A stretch of 64,000 nucleotides of DNA, from assembly GCA_963802275.1 (NCBI GenBank), contig CAWDIB010000003.1, positions 124,001 to 188,000 on the forward strand, given 5' to 3'. This document shows, piece by piece, positions 19,149 through 27,180 of the stretch. The translations under genes and the position numbers were made by a program. How positions within the stretch are numbered: the first letter of the stretch is position 1; every line of letters starts with the position of its first letter. This stretch comes from CAZMZW01 sp963802275 (GTDB taxonomy: Bacteria > Chloroflexota > Anaerolineae > Anaerolineales > Anaerolineaceae). The notes under the pieces were generated by a model, which was not told the DNA's origin, searched no databases, and worked only from the letters and a program-made list of their open reading frames with translations.

Positions 19149-19468
19149 TGGAATATAAAGGTTACCAGGCCAGAATCGAGTACGATGATGAGGCACGCGT
19201 GTTTCACGGGGAAGTGCTTAATCTGAAGGACGTGATCACCTTTGAGGGCACCTGCGTGGAGGATCTGCGCCAGGCGTTCCAGGATTCGGTGGAGGATTAC
19301 CTGGAGTTCTGTCGCTCACGCGGCGAAAATCCGGAAAAACCATTTTCGGGAAAATTCATCATCCGGGTGCGACCGGATCTGCACCAGAAAATTGCGGTCA
19401 AGGCCGGCATTGAGGCCAAAAGTATGAATAATTGGATCGAAGAACAGTTGGAAAAAGCCGTGCGTTGA
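19145..19468 (+). CDS. hicB: HicB-type antitoxin
   Basis: A 107-aa antitoxin with the HicB partial RNase H-like fold (YKGYQARIEYDDEARVFHGEV, VEDLRQAFQDSVEDYLEFC) and a C-terminal ribbon-helix-helix DNA-binding part (RVRPDLHQKIAVKAGIEAKSMNNW). It overlaps hicA by 4 nt. It neutralises HicA and, through the ribbon-helix-helix, should repress the operon at the palindrome upstream. The family is clear and the length normal. Confidence 0.9.
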   Translation: MMEYKGYQARIEYDDEARVFHGEVLNLKDVITFEGTCVEDLRQAFQDSVEDYLEFCRSRGENPEKPFSGKFIIRVRPDLHQKIAVKAGIEAKSMNNWIEEQLEKAVR

Positions 19469-19498
19469 AACACAAAACTTTTATAATTGCTGGATCAT

Positions 19499-19930
19499 AT
19501 GAACACAACACAAAACACTGACAAAAAAGAAATCTGCCGCCGCTGCGGCCTGCTGCTGGACGAGGGCTGGCACTGCTCGGAGGCGATGATCGTGGGGGTG
19601 GGGCAGCTGCTGCTGCCGGTGCATCCGCAGGTGCTGAAGGCGTCCAACGGATTTCGCGGCGGGATCGGCTCGACCAAGGAGGAGCTGTGCGGGGCGCTCA
19701 GCGGGGGCATCATGGTGCTTTCGCTGCTAAACGGGCGCACGGACGCCAAAACCAACGACGACCGAAACCAGGTGCTGTGTGTGGAGTTCCTGCGCCGCTT
19801 TCGTGAGGAGTTCGGTTACACCAAATGCTGCGAGCTGAGGGAGAACTGGGTGGGCAAACCCGGACAGGAGCACTGCGTGCAGTTGGTGGAGAAGGCAGCA
19901 GACATCTTGCTGGAATTGCTGGGGGAGTAG
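19499..19930 (+). CDS. C_GCAxxG_C_C family redox-type protein
   Basis: A 143-aa Cys-rich protein of the C_GCAxxG_C_C family (PF09719). The motif is visible as GWHCSEAM near residue 22 and ELCGALSGG near residue 63, with later Cys in KCCELR and HCVQLV. The family is thought to bind a redox cofactor or metal, but its function is not known. I place the start at ATG 19499 because the duplicated relic at 18758 has the same start. It lies 30 nt after hicB and may be co-transcribed. The related sequence upstream shows that this gene had a partial duplicate. Confidence 0.8.
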   Translation: MNTTQNTDKKEICRRCGLLLDEGWHCSEAMIVGVGQLLLPVHPQVLKASNGFRGGIGSTKEELCGALSGGIMVLSLLNGRTDAKTNDDRNQVLCVEFLRRFREEFGYTKCCELRENWVGKPGQEHCVQLVEKAADILLELLGE

Positions 19931-19933
19931 CGC

Positions 19934-20035
19934 TCGTCATTGCGAGCCCCACGCTCTATGTGCGGTGTGGCGATCTCCTGATTATTTAGGAGTTCCCTGC
20001 GTCGCGCTCCACGCTCCTCCGAATGACATGGGTGG
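19934..20035. repeat. interspersed CGTCATTGCGAG-type repeat element
   Basis: CGTCATTGCGAGCC starts a ~100-bp element. It ends with GTCGCGCTCC and CCGAATGAC, a rough inverted echo of its start. Elements of this kind are scattered through many bacterial genomes between genes. A second, partial copy lies in the opposite orientation near 20881-20925. Confidence 0.6.
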
Positions 20036-20130
20036 GCATGATGGAATGCTTCAATGCCTCGCTGTTCGCAACCAGCCAGGTATTCTCACGTATACCTAAT
20101 AGCAATCGTCTTTATCAAACAAGGAGAAAA

Positions 20131-20820
20131 ATGAAAGCAACAGTAAAAACCAAAAAAGTGGTGATCAAAGAGGACGGCTATCCGGCCGCACTGTCCATTG
20201 ATTATCCGGACAAGCTCGACCGGATGACCACCTTCTTCCGTTTGTTCATGCTCATCCCCATCGCCATCATCTTCGGTCTCATCTCGGGCTCCGGGCAGAC
20301 AGTGACCAGGACGGTCTTTGTGGATCAGTCAGGCGACATCCTGCGCACTATGCGGACCACGGGCGGAGGACTGCTGATGGCAATTCCAGTTGCGGTGGCG
20401 CTGATGATCGTCTTCCGCCAGAGTTATCCGCGCTGGTGGTTCGACTTCCTGTGTGAGCTGACCCGCTTCCAGAACCGTTTAGGCGCATACGCCTCCCTGC
20501 TGACCGACAAGTACCCCTCCACGGTGGAAGAGCAGGCCGTACACCTGGAGCTGCGCTATCCCAATGTGCAGACTGACCTCAACCAATTCATGCCGCTGGT
20601 CAAGTGGTTCCTGGCCATCCCGCACTACTTTGTGTTGGGCTTTTTAGCGGTGGGCGCATTCTTTGCGGTGGTCTTCGCCTGGTTTGCCATCCTTTTCACC
20701 GGGCAATACCCGCGCAGTTTGTTTGATTATGTGGTGGGAGTGATGCGTTGGGGACTGCGGGTGAACGCATATGCGTTCCTGATGGTGACGGATGTCTATC
20801 CACCCTTTAGTTTGAATTAA
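20131..20820 (+). CDS. DUF4389 membrane protein
   Basis: 229 aa, start ATG 20131 with AAGGAG six bases upstream. The order is a cytoplasmic N-terminus (KATVKTKKVVIKEDGYPA), a first membrane pair (FFRLFMLIPIAIIFGLI, LLMAIPVAVALMIVF), a conserved middle with RFQNRLGAYASLLTDKYPS, and a second pair (VKWFLAIPHYFVLGFLAVG, FFAVVFAWFAILFTGQYP). A second RVNAYAFLMVTDVYPPF echoes the first YASLLTDKYP. This repeated plan with GQYPRxLFDYVVGVxRW is typical of DUF4389, whose function is unknown. The gene stands alone, followed by a terminator. Confidence 0.8.
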   Translation: MKATVKTKKVVIKEDGYPAALSIDYPDKLDRMTTFFRLFMLIPIAIIFGLISGSGQTVTRTVFVDQSGDILRTMRTTGGGLLMAIPVAVALMIVFRQSYPRWWFDFLCELTRFQNRLGAYASLLTDKYPSTVEEQAVHLELRYPNVQTDLNQFMPLVKWFLAIPHYFVLGFLAVGAFFAVVFAWFAILFTGQYPRSLFDYVVGVMRWGLRVNAYAFLMVTDVYPPFSLN

Positions 20821-20839
20821 ATCTCGAATCAAAAAATAA

Positions 20840-20862
20840 AAGGCTGGCTGGGCGCCAGCCTT
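20840..20862 (+). terminator. hairpin terminator after the DUF4389 gene
   Basis: AAGGCTGGC (20840-20848) pairs with GCCAGCCTT (20854-20862). The following ATCATTTT is a weak T-tract, so it could serve both directions poorly or the plus direction moderately. Confidence 0.65.
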
Positions 20863-20880
20863 ATCATTTTAATCATTTTG

Positions 20881-20925
20881 GGCGTGGCAGATTGCCGCGT
20901 CGCTACGCTCCTCGCAATTACTATT
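20881..20925. repeat. partial interspersed repeat, inverted relative to 19934
   Basis: On the minus strand this reads AATTGCGAGGAGCGTAGCG followed by CGGCAATC, the same style of repeat as at 19934. It overlaps the very end of the minus-strand gene that stops at 20921. Confidence 0.55.
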
Positions 20926-21937
20926 CAGCTTTTCCCGCGCGCGGTTTAAGGGCAGCGCCGAGCACCAGCAGCACCAGGGCGGACGCGAAGGCAATACCGC
21001 CGGAGAGGAAGAAAGGCCGGGCGACGCTGGAGGCGAGCGCCTGCAATAAGCCGGTCAGGGCGGATTTGAGTTCGGGCGCCAGCCCGATCTGACCGAACTG
21101 CAGCAATCCAAAGTTGATGGCGGCTCCCGGGTTGAGCCACTGCACAATGACCGCTACGAGCAGCACAATGACCGCGGGGACGATCAACGCGGCGCCCAGC
21201 CACTGCAGGCGTACGCCCCAGTTATCATCCGCCACCAGGGCGCTGATCAACCAGAAGAGCAAGGCCAGCAGGCTGATGAGCGCCACCAGCAGGGTGAGCG
21301 CATTTGGCAAGTTCATACCGGGCAGGGCGGACTGCCAAAAATAGAGACGGTCAAGCGAAAAACCACTGACGGTCTGCATGTCATACGCATCTGGCAGGGA
21401 CTGCACCACCTGCGTGAGGGCGGGGGCGACGAAGGTCTGGGTGAAGCTTTCGACCGTGACGCTGGCGGGGCGGCAGATCTGAGCGCCGCTCTGCGTGGCG
21501 GTCTGCCCGGCGGCACAGGCAGGGATGCCGGCAGCGATAATGGAGAGTACCTCGTCCCGCTTTTCATTCAACATGGCGGCCTTGATGGGTTTGAGGTCCA
21601 GCTTGACCTGCAGACTGGTGGTTTTGCCTTCGACAAGGTTCAGGACACCATCCACCAGCGGTTGCACCTGGCTGTCCAAATATTGCGCAGTAAAGGTCTG
21701 CTTGATGACCCCGTACAGCGCGTCCATGGTCTCCTGGCTGACCTGGATGGGCAGTTCCAACTGCACGGGGAAGACCGGGCTGCTTTGCAGGACCTTGGAG
21801 AGCTGCTCGCCGCTCAGGGCTTTGGTATAGAAGCTGCGGTCGAGCATCCAGGTGCGCAGCGGGACGACCAGCAGCGCGGTGGTCATCAGCGGGATGACCA
21901 ATAAAAGGATGAGAAGGACAGCAAGAAATTTACGCAT
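20921..21937 (-). CDS. membrane-anchored hypothetical protein
   Basis: 338 aa. The start at ATG 21937 (MRKFLAVLLILLLVIPLM) follows GGAGC and gives a signal anchor. A long extracytoplasmic part has two Cys-containing stretches (IPACAAGQ, AQICRPAS). Three more hydrophobic segments follow in the C-terminal half (LTLLVALISLLALLFWLI, WLGAALIVPAVIVLLVAV, FASALVLLVLGAALK). No family is recognised. The domain plan (N-anchor, large outer loop, three or four C-terminal membrane helices) resembles uncharacterised envelope proteins of Chloroflexota. It is transcribed away from the YIP1-like gene at 22061. Confidence 0.6.
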   Translation of the reverse strand: MRKFLAVLLILLLVIPLMTTALLVVPLRTWMLDRSFYTKALSGEQLSKVLQSSPVFPVQLELPIQVSQETMDALYGVIKQTFTAQYLDSQVQPLVDGVLNLVEGKTTSLQVKLDLKPIKAAMLNEKRDEVLSIIAAGIPACAAGQTATQSGAQICRPASVTVESFTQTFVAPALTQVVQSLPDAYDMQTVSGFSLDRLYFWQSALPGMNLPNALTLLVALISLLALLFWLISALVADDNWGVRLQWLGAALIVPAVIVLLVAVIVQWLNPGAAINFGLLQFGQIGLAPELKSALTGLLQALASSVARPFFLSGGIAFASALVLLVLGAALKPRAGKAE

Positions 21938-22060
21938 GATTTGCTCCAATCTGATTAAATGAAATGATGTTACTGATCCAATTATAGCCAATTGCCGAGG
22001 GGAAGGGATGGCGCTGTATAATTGCTGCCATCATTCGATTGGTTCAAAGGAGAAGACATC

Positions 22061-22636
22061 ATGGAAAAGATCATTGGGGCGTTGACCTTCAAGAACGGCG
22101 TGTATGCCGAAGCGAAAAAGGACAGTGGTTTTAACGCGACCGCCTGGCTGATCGTCAGCCTGTCTGCCATTTTAAGCACCTTGGGCAATGGGGCGGCATT
22201 GGCGCGCGGGCGCATTTTTGCCTGGCTGCTGGGGTCGCTGTTCGGGGCGGTCTTTGCCGTGCTGGGCTTTGCCCTGGCTGTCCTGGTCATCCAGTGGGTT
22301 GGCAAGACCGTTTTCAACACCACCGCCAGCTTTGATGAGCTGGCGCGCCCGCTTGGCCTGGCGCGCATCTGGCATGTGGTGGGGGTGCTGGGATTGCTGG
22401 CCCTGCTTTCTCCCGGGCTGGGCTGCGTGGCGGGCATCTTCAACCTGGCGGCGGCCATTCTGGGCTTTATCGCCTGGCTGTGGGCGGTGCGCGAGTCACT
22501 CGGACTGGACTGGGCGCAGTCCATCACCGTGGTGTTGATGGGTATGCTTGTGGTGACCTTGATGGCGGTGGTTTCCGCCTCCATCCTGGGCGCCTTCGGG
22601 CTGGTCACGGCGGCCTTTGTGGGCATCTTCCGCTAG
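22061..22636 (+). CDS. YIP1-like membrane protein
   Basis: 191 aa, start ATG 22061 with AAGGAGAAG upstream. It has five hydrophobic segments, beginning with NATAWLIVSLSAILSTLG and ending with LGAFGLVTAAFVGIF. The plan GALTF...Y.EAK at the N-terminus followed by five membrane helices and a loop FDELARPLGLARIW fits the YIP1 family. The role in bacteria is unknown. It stands alone with a hairpin after it. Confidence 0.65.
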   Translation: MEKIIGALTFKNGVYAEAKKDSGFNATAWLIVSLSAILSTLGNGAALARGRIFAWLLGSLFGAVFAVLGFALAVLVIQWVGKTVFNTTASFDELARPLGLARIWHVVGVLGLLALLSPGLGCVAGIFNLAAAILGFIAWLWAVRESLGLDWAQSITVVLMGMLVVTLMAVVSASILGAFGLVTAAFVGIFR

Positions 22637-22657
22637 GCAGGCAGGTATCGTAAAAAG

Positions 22658-22694
22658 AATGGCTGGCAAAGGTAGAACCTCACCGGCCATTTTT
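22658..22694 (+). terminator. hairpin terminator after the YIP1-like gene
   Basis: AATGGCTGG (22658-22666) can pair with CCGGCCATT (22683-22691), with one G-U pair, and is followed by a run of T. Confidence 0.65.
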
Positions 22695-22740
22695 CGTATA
22701 AGGGTTGACAATTAATTTATTCCATCAAGGAGAGTAAGCC

Positions 22741-23415
22741 ATGGCAGGAAAAGTGAGCGTAACGAGAGAGTTGCCGGAATTTGACCGCATCCTGATCAAA
22801 GGAGTTGGCAAGGTGTTCATTGAGCAGGGCGGGCAGCAGTCGGTGACGTTGGAGGCGGATGAGCAGTTCATCCCGCGCATCACCACCGAGGTGCTCGACC
22901 GCAAGCTGGTGTTCGATGTGGGCCGCGACTGGCTGGAAAGGATCGTGCAGCCAGCGATGGAGTTCCTGGCTTCGCGCGAGATCATCCTGCGCGTGACCCT
23001 GCGCGAGCTGAAGAGCCTGGAGATCCAGGGTGCCTGTGACCTGGAAGCCAGCAAGGTGCGCACGGATGACTTTGACCTGAAGATGAGCGGCGCCTCCAGC
23101 GTGAAGATCCTCGAGCTGGACGCCAACCGCATCGACGCCGAGATGCCGGGTGCCGGCAAGATCGTGATCAGTGGCAAATGCGATGAGCAGACGGTGACCA
23201 TGACTGGAGCCGGTCAATATGATGCCACCCACCTGGAGACCAAAAATACAAAGGTCGCCCTGACCGGGGTGGGCAACGCCGTCGTGTGGGCCAAGGAAAA
23301 CCTGGAGGTGTCGGTGACCGGAGTGGGCAGCATTGAGTACTACGGCAACTCGCGCATCAAGCAGAGCACGGCCATGCTGGGTGTGGTGCGTAACCTGGGC
23401 GAAGCACCCAAATAA
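22741..23415 (+). CDS. DUF2807 (head GIN domain) beta-helix protein
   Basis: 224 aa with the repeating beta-strand pattern of the auto-transporter adhesin head GIN domain (PF10988). Characteristic pieces are ELPEFDRILIKGVGKVFI at the N-terminus and a series of GACDLEAS, SGASSVKI, PGAGKIVI, TGAGQYDA, TGVGNAVV and TGVGSIEYYG, each one rung of the beta-helix. Relatives are mostly secreted, but no signal peptide is visible here, so it may be cytoplasmic or use a missed upstream start. An AAGGAG lies just before ATG 22741. It is a single-gene unit between two terminators. Confidence 0.82.
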   Translation: MAGKVSVTRELPEFDRILIKGVGKVFIEQGGQQSVTLEADEQFIPRITTEVLDRKLVFDVGRDWLERIVQPAMEFLASREIILRVTLRELKSLEIQGACDLEASKVRTDDFDLKMSGASSVKILELDANRIDAEMPGAGKIVISGKCDEQTVTMTGAGQYDATHLETKNTKVALTGVGNAVVWAKENLEVSVTGVGSIEYYGNSRIKQSTAMLGVVRNLGEAPK

Positions 23416-23435
23416 AAGTAGATTTTATGAAAGAC

Positions 23436-23465
23436 AAGTCCCGACCGCCAGGCCGGGACTTTTTG
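23436..23465 (+). terminator. intrinsic terminator after the DUF2807 gene
   Basis: AAGTCCCG (23436-23443) and CGGGACTT (23454-23461) form the stem around a GC-rich loop, followed by TTTT. Confidence 0.88.
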
Positions 23466-23484
23466 TTATAGAATTGACCCTGTC

Positions 23485-23841
23485 ATGTACGCCATCCTGC
23501 TGGCAATGCTCTTGATCGGCGAAGCCCTGGCGCTGTGGGTTGGCATGCGCTGGTTCTCCCACGGGGACAATGGCTGGCCTTCTCTTAAAAATAGTGCACT
23601 TATGCTGTTGGATGCCGCCTGCGGGCTGTTGCTGCTGCTCGGCTGGGCTTTCAAGCTGCCTGAGTTTATTTTTTGGGTGGTATTTGTTGCGGTAGTTGCC
23701 TCTCATGCTTTGCGTGAATACGAATACCTGACGCTCAAGCCGCACCCCTTCTGCAGCAATCTGCCGCTGTTCATGATGAACAACATAAAGATCGTGCTCT
23801 CGATGAGCACGGCTGTCATCCACTTGACCTTTATTTCGTAG
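23485..23841 (+). CDS. small hypothetical membrane protein
   Basis: 118 aa with about four hydrophobic segments (AILLAMLLIGEALALWVG, SALMLLDAACGLLLLLGW, FIFWVVFVAVVASHAL, and a weaker C-terminal one near IKIVLSMSTAVIHLTF). No family is recognised. The start ATG 23485 has no good ribosome site, so the exact start is uncertain. It is convergent with the next gene. Confidence 0.55.
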   Translation: MYAILLAMLLIGEALALWVGMRWFSHGDNGWPSLKNSALMLLDAACGLLLLLGWAFKLPEFIFWVVFVAVVASHALREYEYLTLKPHPFCSNLPLFMMNNIKIVLSMSTAVIHLTFIS

Positions 23842-23862
23842 ATCCTGCTACTTTCAAAACAG

Positions 23863-24495
23863 TCAAACCACCAGCGCCATCACCAGGAACCACAGCATGG
23901 TGCTGAAGAACACCATCCACTCCATGAAGGCCAGCAGCCAGAAGCGCGGGCGTTCCACCGTGCTGTTTGGATCCAATGGATTGAGCACATCCTCCCTGGG
24001 GTTGATTTTGAGCATAAAGAGAAAGGAGGCATAGTCGGAAACCGCCAGCAGGCTGATGATGCTGGCTTCACGCGGGATGACCGCACGCCCGGCCGGCTGG
24101 AGCAGGATGGCCAGCCCGAACAGCACCACCGTCGCCAGCCCGCCGCGGAAGTAGGACATGGCTGCCCTGGTGTGCGGCTTAAGGTCGTTCATCGGTAGCA
24201 GCCCGACCGCCATGGCGGAGAATGCGGTCCAAAAGCCAGCCAGGCAGCCCAGCCAGCCGGGGATGGAATTGAGGCGCAGACCCAGGTGCGCCAGGAAGGG
24301 GATGAGCAGCAACCCGCCCAAAATGAGACCAAAGTTGAAAACGTGCGCCAGGTCGGATACGCCGCGCTCGCCCAGTTCCGACATGAAGTGGTTGAGCGGC
24401 GAGAAGCGCTCACCCTTGCGCCCGCGGTAAGCCAGCGCGGTTAAAAGAACCCCGGTAAGAATTACAAAACAGCCGGCGATGCCAAAATATTTCAT
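23863..24495 (-). CDS. DUF998 family membrane protein
   Basis: 210 aa with about six membrane helices. The motif PLNHFMSELGERG after the first helix, and the later GLLPMNDLKPHTRAAMSYF, match DUF998, where the conserved SxLG and H residues lie in loops. Its function is unknown. It starts at ATG 24495 and is transcribed alone on the minus strand. Confidence 0.72.
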   Translation of the reverse strand: MKYFGIAGCFVILTGVLLTALAYRGRKGERFSPLNHFMSELGERGVSDLAHVFNFGLILGGLLLIPFLAHLGLRLNSIPGWLGCLAGFWTAFSAMAVGLLPMNDLKPHTRAAMSYFRGGLATVVLFGLAILLQPAGRAVIPREASIISLLAVSDYASFLFMLKINPREDVLNPLDPNSTVERPRFWLLAFMEWMVFFSTMLWFLVMALVV

Positions 24496-24658
24496 CTAAT
24501 ACTTTTCCATAATTTGTGTACGATGCTAAACCAATTTTAAGTCAAAGAGAAAGAAAATTGGAAAATAAGCAAAAAAAGAGGCTAAGGGTGCAGGCCCGGG
24601 TGGCTAGCAATGCCCATTCCAACAAGCCCCGCAAACGCTCAGGGGTGAATGCGTATTC

Positions 24659-25801
24659 CTATTTGGGGACTTCCAGGAAACTCTCGATCTCATGCAGGAT
24701 ATTCTTCATCTCCTCCCATTGGATCTCATGGTGCATTTCCCGCCCGATCTTCCTGGAAGTGATTAGTCCGGCTTCACGCAGGATGCTGGCATGCACGCTG
24801 ACCGTGGGGCGCGAAAGGTTCAGGTAACCGGCGATCTCGGTGTTGACCAGCCCAAAGTGTCGGATCAGGCGCAGGATGGTCAGCCGGGTCGGGTCGCCCA
24901 GCGCGCTGGTGCGAGCGGCGAGCAAACGCACGCGCTGCTCGAACTCCTTCAACCCGATGGCTGGTTCGGCGAATGAGACCACGATCTGGCCGGGAAAGAG
25001 CGACCAGCTGTCCATCAGGTTGAAAGGTTCAGCCCACAGGATGAGCGAATACCTGCCTGATCGGGCTGCGCTGCGCAGCGCCTGGTTGTTCACCAGCGGA
25101 TTCACCCTGGAAAGCCAGGCGGTCTTTTTGGAAAAACTGGCGCTTTTCACTTCTTCAAGCGAGATTTGGGCTCTCTTTTTTTCCATTTGCATCAGGGGCT
25201 CGTTTTTAATGCGCCAGCCCGCATACCAGCGTTCAACCAGGCGGTCCAGCCATTGCCAGAAAAATGCGTGGCTGGAACCGCCGTCAAGGATGGCGGCGGC
25301 ATGCCGGCAATCGGATTGCAGGGTTTGCCAGAAAGAGGAATTTTCCTGGATCTCAAATCCGGCTTTTTGATAGGCCGCTTTCAGACCACGGAATTGCAGG
25401 TCCGCCACCTGTTCGGAAAGGGTGAGCGTTTGATCGGCTGCCACGGAATGGGGGCGGTAGGTCTCGGACAACCGCTCCAGTGCATCCTGCAAACTGAGTC
25501 TGCGTATTTTTTTACTGGCGGCCGAGTAATCATCTTCAAAAAGAACGCCAGCCATGTGGGCGGCGATCTCCAGCAACGAGTTGTCCTGGTTGGGGGTGAC
25601 GGGCAGCTGGTGGATATCTGCCAGAAAGTCGGCCGGAACTGTGCGCAATAATTCCTGAAAACGACCTGATTTATAGAGGAAGGCATCCTTGTTGAATAAT
25701 GCGGAAAGTACCACATCCAATTCCTTTAGGATGGAAGTGTGCACCTGAAATTCGACACTATTGCTTATTTTTGCGGTGGGTTTCTCTGCAGGGGTGGTCA
25801 T
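24659..25801 (-). CDS. large ArsR-type transcriptional regulator
   Basis: 380 aa, with the winged helix at the very C-terminus: DPTRLTILRLIRHFG, TEIAGYLNLSRPTVSVHASILREAGLI, then REMHHEIQWEEM. ArsR regulators are usually ~100 aa, and this one carries a ~280-aa N-terminal sensory part of unknown family (DUF5937-like arrangement). The start is ATG 25801 with GGAGG eight bases upstream, 2 nt after the MFS stop, so the two genes form one operon. It probably represses that operon through the palindrome upstream of the MFS gene. Confidence 0.78.
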   Translation of the reverse strand: MTTPAEKPTAKISNSVEFQVHTSILKELDVVLSALFNKDAFLYKSGRFQELLRTVPADFLADIHQLPVTPNQDNSLLEIAAHMAGVLFEDDYSAASKKIRRLSLQDALERLSETYRPHSVAADQTLTLSEQVADLQFRGLKAAYQKAGFEIQENSSFWQTLQSDCRHAAAILDGGSSHAFFWQWLDRLVERWYAGWRIKNEPLMQMEKKRAQISLEEVKSASFSKKTAWLSRVNPLVNNQALRSAARSGRYSLILWAEPFNLMDSWSLFPGQIVVSFAEPAIGLKEFEQRVRLLAARTSALGDPTRLTILRLIRHFGLVNTEIAGYLNLSRPTVSVHASILREAGLITSRKIGREMHHEIQWEEMKNILHEIESFLEVPK

Positions 25802-25803
25802 GT

Positions 25804-27057
25804 TCAACCTCCAGGTTTATATGAAAGAGTGGGTCTTTGAATGCTGCGCAAGCGCATGGACGAAAAAATAGCCAGCAGCGCCAGAAACAAAAAATCCAGC
25901 AGGAAAAGCGAGGTGATGGGCAGCACGGCTGGCACCAGCAATGGCGAGAGCAGCACCCCGGCCAATTGGCCGGAAGTGGCCACACTTTCAAAAATACCGC
26001 CGACTCGTCCCAGGAATTGGCGCGGTGAAAGGGTCTGCATCAGGGTGGCGGCATGCACATGCAGCCAGCCGTTGCCGATTCCGCCCAGGAAACACCCGGC
26101 GACTGCCACTGCCCACGACGCCCATACGGGGGTGATCCAGGCTGACAAGGCCAGCACCAATGGAATAAGGGCCAGCAGGAAAAGCCCGAGGAAAAACCCA
26201 CGCCAGGCGGGCAGGGCGGATTTTGCCATCATCAGGAACAGGGTTCCTGCCAGCGTACCGGCTCCCACGCTGGCAATGAGCATGCTGAACAGTCGTTCAT
26301 CGCCAAGCAGTATGTCGCGCGTGTAAACGGCTGCCAGTACATCGAATCCGACGATGATCATGATGGAGGCAAAGGTGCAGCCATATAACAAGCCGAGCTG
26401 GGGGAACGACTTCAAGATGGAAGACAAACCGGCTGAACTTTTCTTGTGTTGTTCGGGTTGATTGGCAGCTTGTTCAACCTTTGCGGGTGGCAGAGATGGC
26501 AGACGGCTCAGGACGAATGCGGATAGCGCAAAGGAAACCACATCCAGGATGATGGCTTGATGGGGATTCATCACCGTCAGCACCATGCCGGCCAAAACCG
26601 GGGCAAATATCTTGATCAAACCGGAAAGCTGTTCCAGGAATGCATTCGCCTTGGCAAGTTGTTCAGCGGGGATGATGGACGGAATGACAGCCCGGCGGGT
26701 GGGGGTCATTAAACTGATGAACACCGCCTGCAGGGCAACCAGGAGGTAGATGATTTCCAGTCGGGAGGCAAAGATCAATCCGGCGATGGAGAGCCCGGCG
26801 CACACCTCGCTCAGCACCATCAGCCATTTGCGGTCAAAGCGGTCCGCCAGCCAGCCCGCAGCCGGGCTGAAGAACAGGATGGGCAGCAGTCCGGCCAGGT
26901 GAATGAGGCTGCTTTGCAGTGCATTCCCATTTCCCTTGAAGATGACCAGGCTGTAAATGGCCATCATTGTGATCCAGTTGCCAATGTTGCTGATGGTCTC
27001 AGAGACAGCAATGGTCAACAGGCGTTGATTGCGCAAAAAGGATAGTTGTTTATTCAT
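25804..27057 (-). CDS. MFS transporter (efflux type)
   Basis: 417 aa, 12 membrane segments, MFS_3/EntS-like. The loop 2-3 motif is AAGWLADRFDRKWLM (consensus GxLaDRxdRk), and MTPTRRAVIPSIIP follows the fourth helix. A Gln/Lys-rich central loop (VEQAANQPEQHKKSS) separates the halves. Family members export siderophores, macrolides or other small molecules; the substrate here is unknown. It is the first gene of a two-gene unit with the ArsR-type regulator downstream. Confidence 0.85.
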   Translation of the reverse strand: MNKQLSFLRNQRLLTIAVSETISNIGNWITMMAIYSLVIFKGNGNALQSSLIHLAGLLPILFFSPAAGWLADRFDRKWLMVLSEVCAGLSIAGLIFASRLEIIYLLVALQAVFISLMTPTRRAVIPSIIPAEQLAKANAFLEQLSGLIKIFAPVLAGMVLTVMNPHQAIILDVVSFALSAFVLSRLPSLPPAKVEQAANQPEQHKKSSAGLSSILKSFPQLGLLYGCTFASIMIIVGFDVLAAVYTRDILLGDERLFSMLIASVGAGTLAGTLFLMMAKSALPAWRGFFLGLFLLALIPLVLALSAWITPVWASWAVAVAGCFLGGIGNGWLHVHAATLMQTLSPRQFLGRVGGIFESVATSGQLAGVLLSPLLVPAVLPITSLFLLDFLFLALLAIFSSMRLRSIQRPTLSYKPGG

Positions 27058-27071
27058 CTGTTACTCAAAAA

Positions 27072-27091
27072 GCGTAGTTATATGACTACGC
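27072..27091. promoter_or_regulatory. ArsR-type operator before the MFS-regulator operon
   Basis: GCGTAGT (27072-27078) and ACTACGC (27085-27091) form a perfect 7-bp inverted repeat with a 6-bp spacer, 15 bp upstream of the MFS start. Its position and size fit an operator for the co-transcribed ArsR-type regulator. Confidence 0.65.
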
Positions 27092-27132
27092 ATTATATCA
27101 TATTGATGGAATTGTCAAGAAGATTGTTAAAT

Positions 27133-27164
27133 AAAAAAGGTCCAGGTTTGACCCTGAACCTTTT
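27133..27164 (-). terminator. terminator of the corrinoid operon
   Basis: Read on the minus strand, AAGGTTCAGG pairs with CCTGGACCTT (one G-U pair) around GTCAAA and is followed by a T-tract (27133-27138 on the plus strand are A). Confidence 0.8.
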
Positions 27165-27180
27165 CAACTGAATAGTATTT

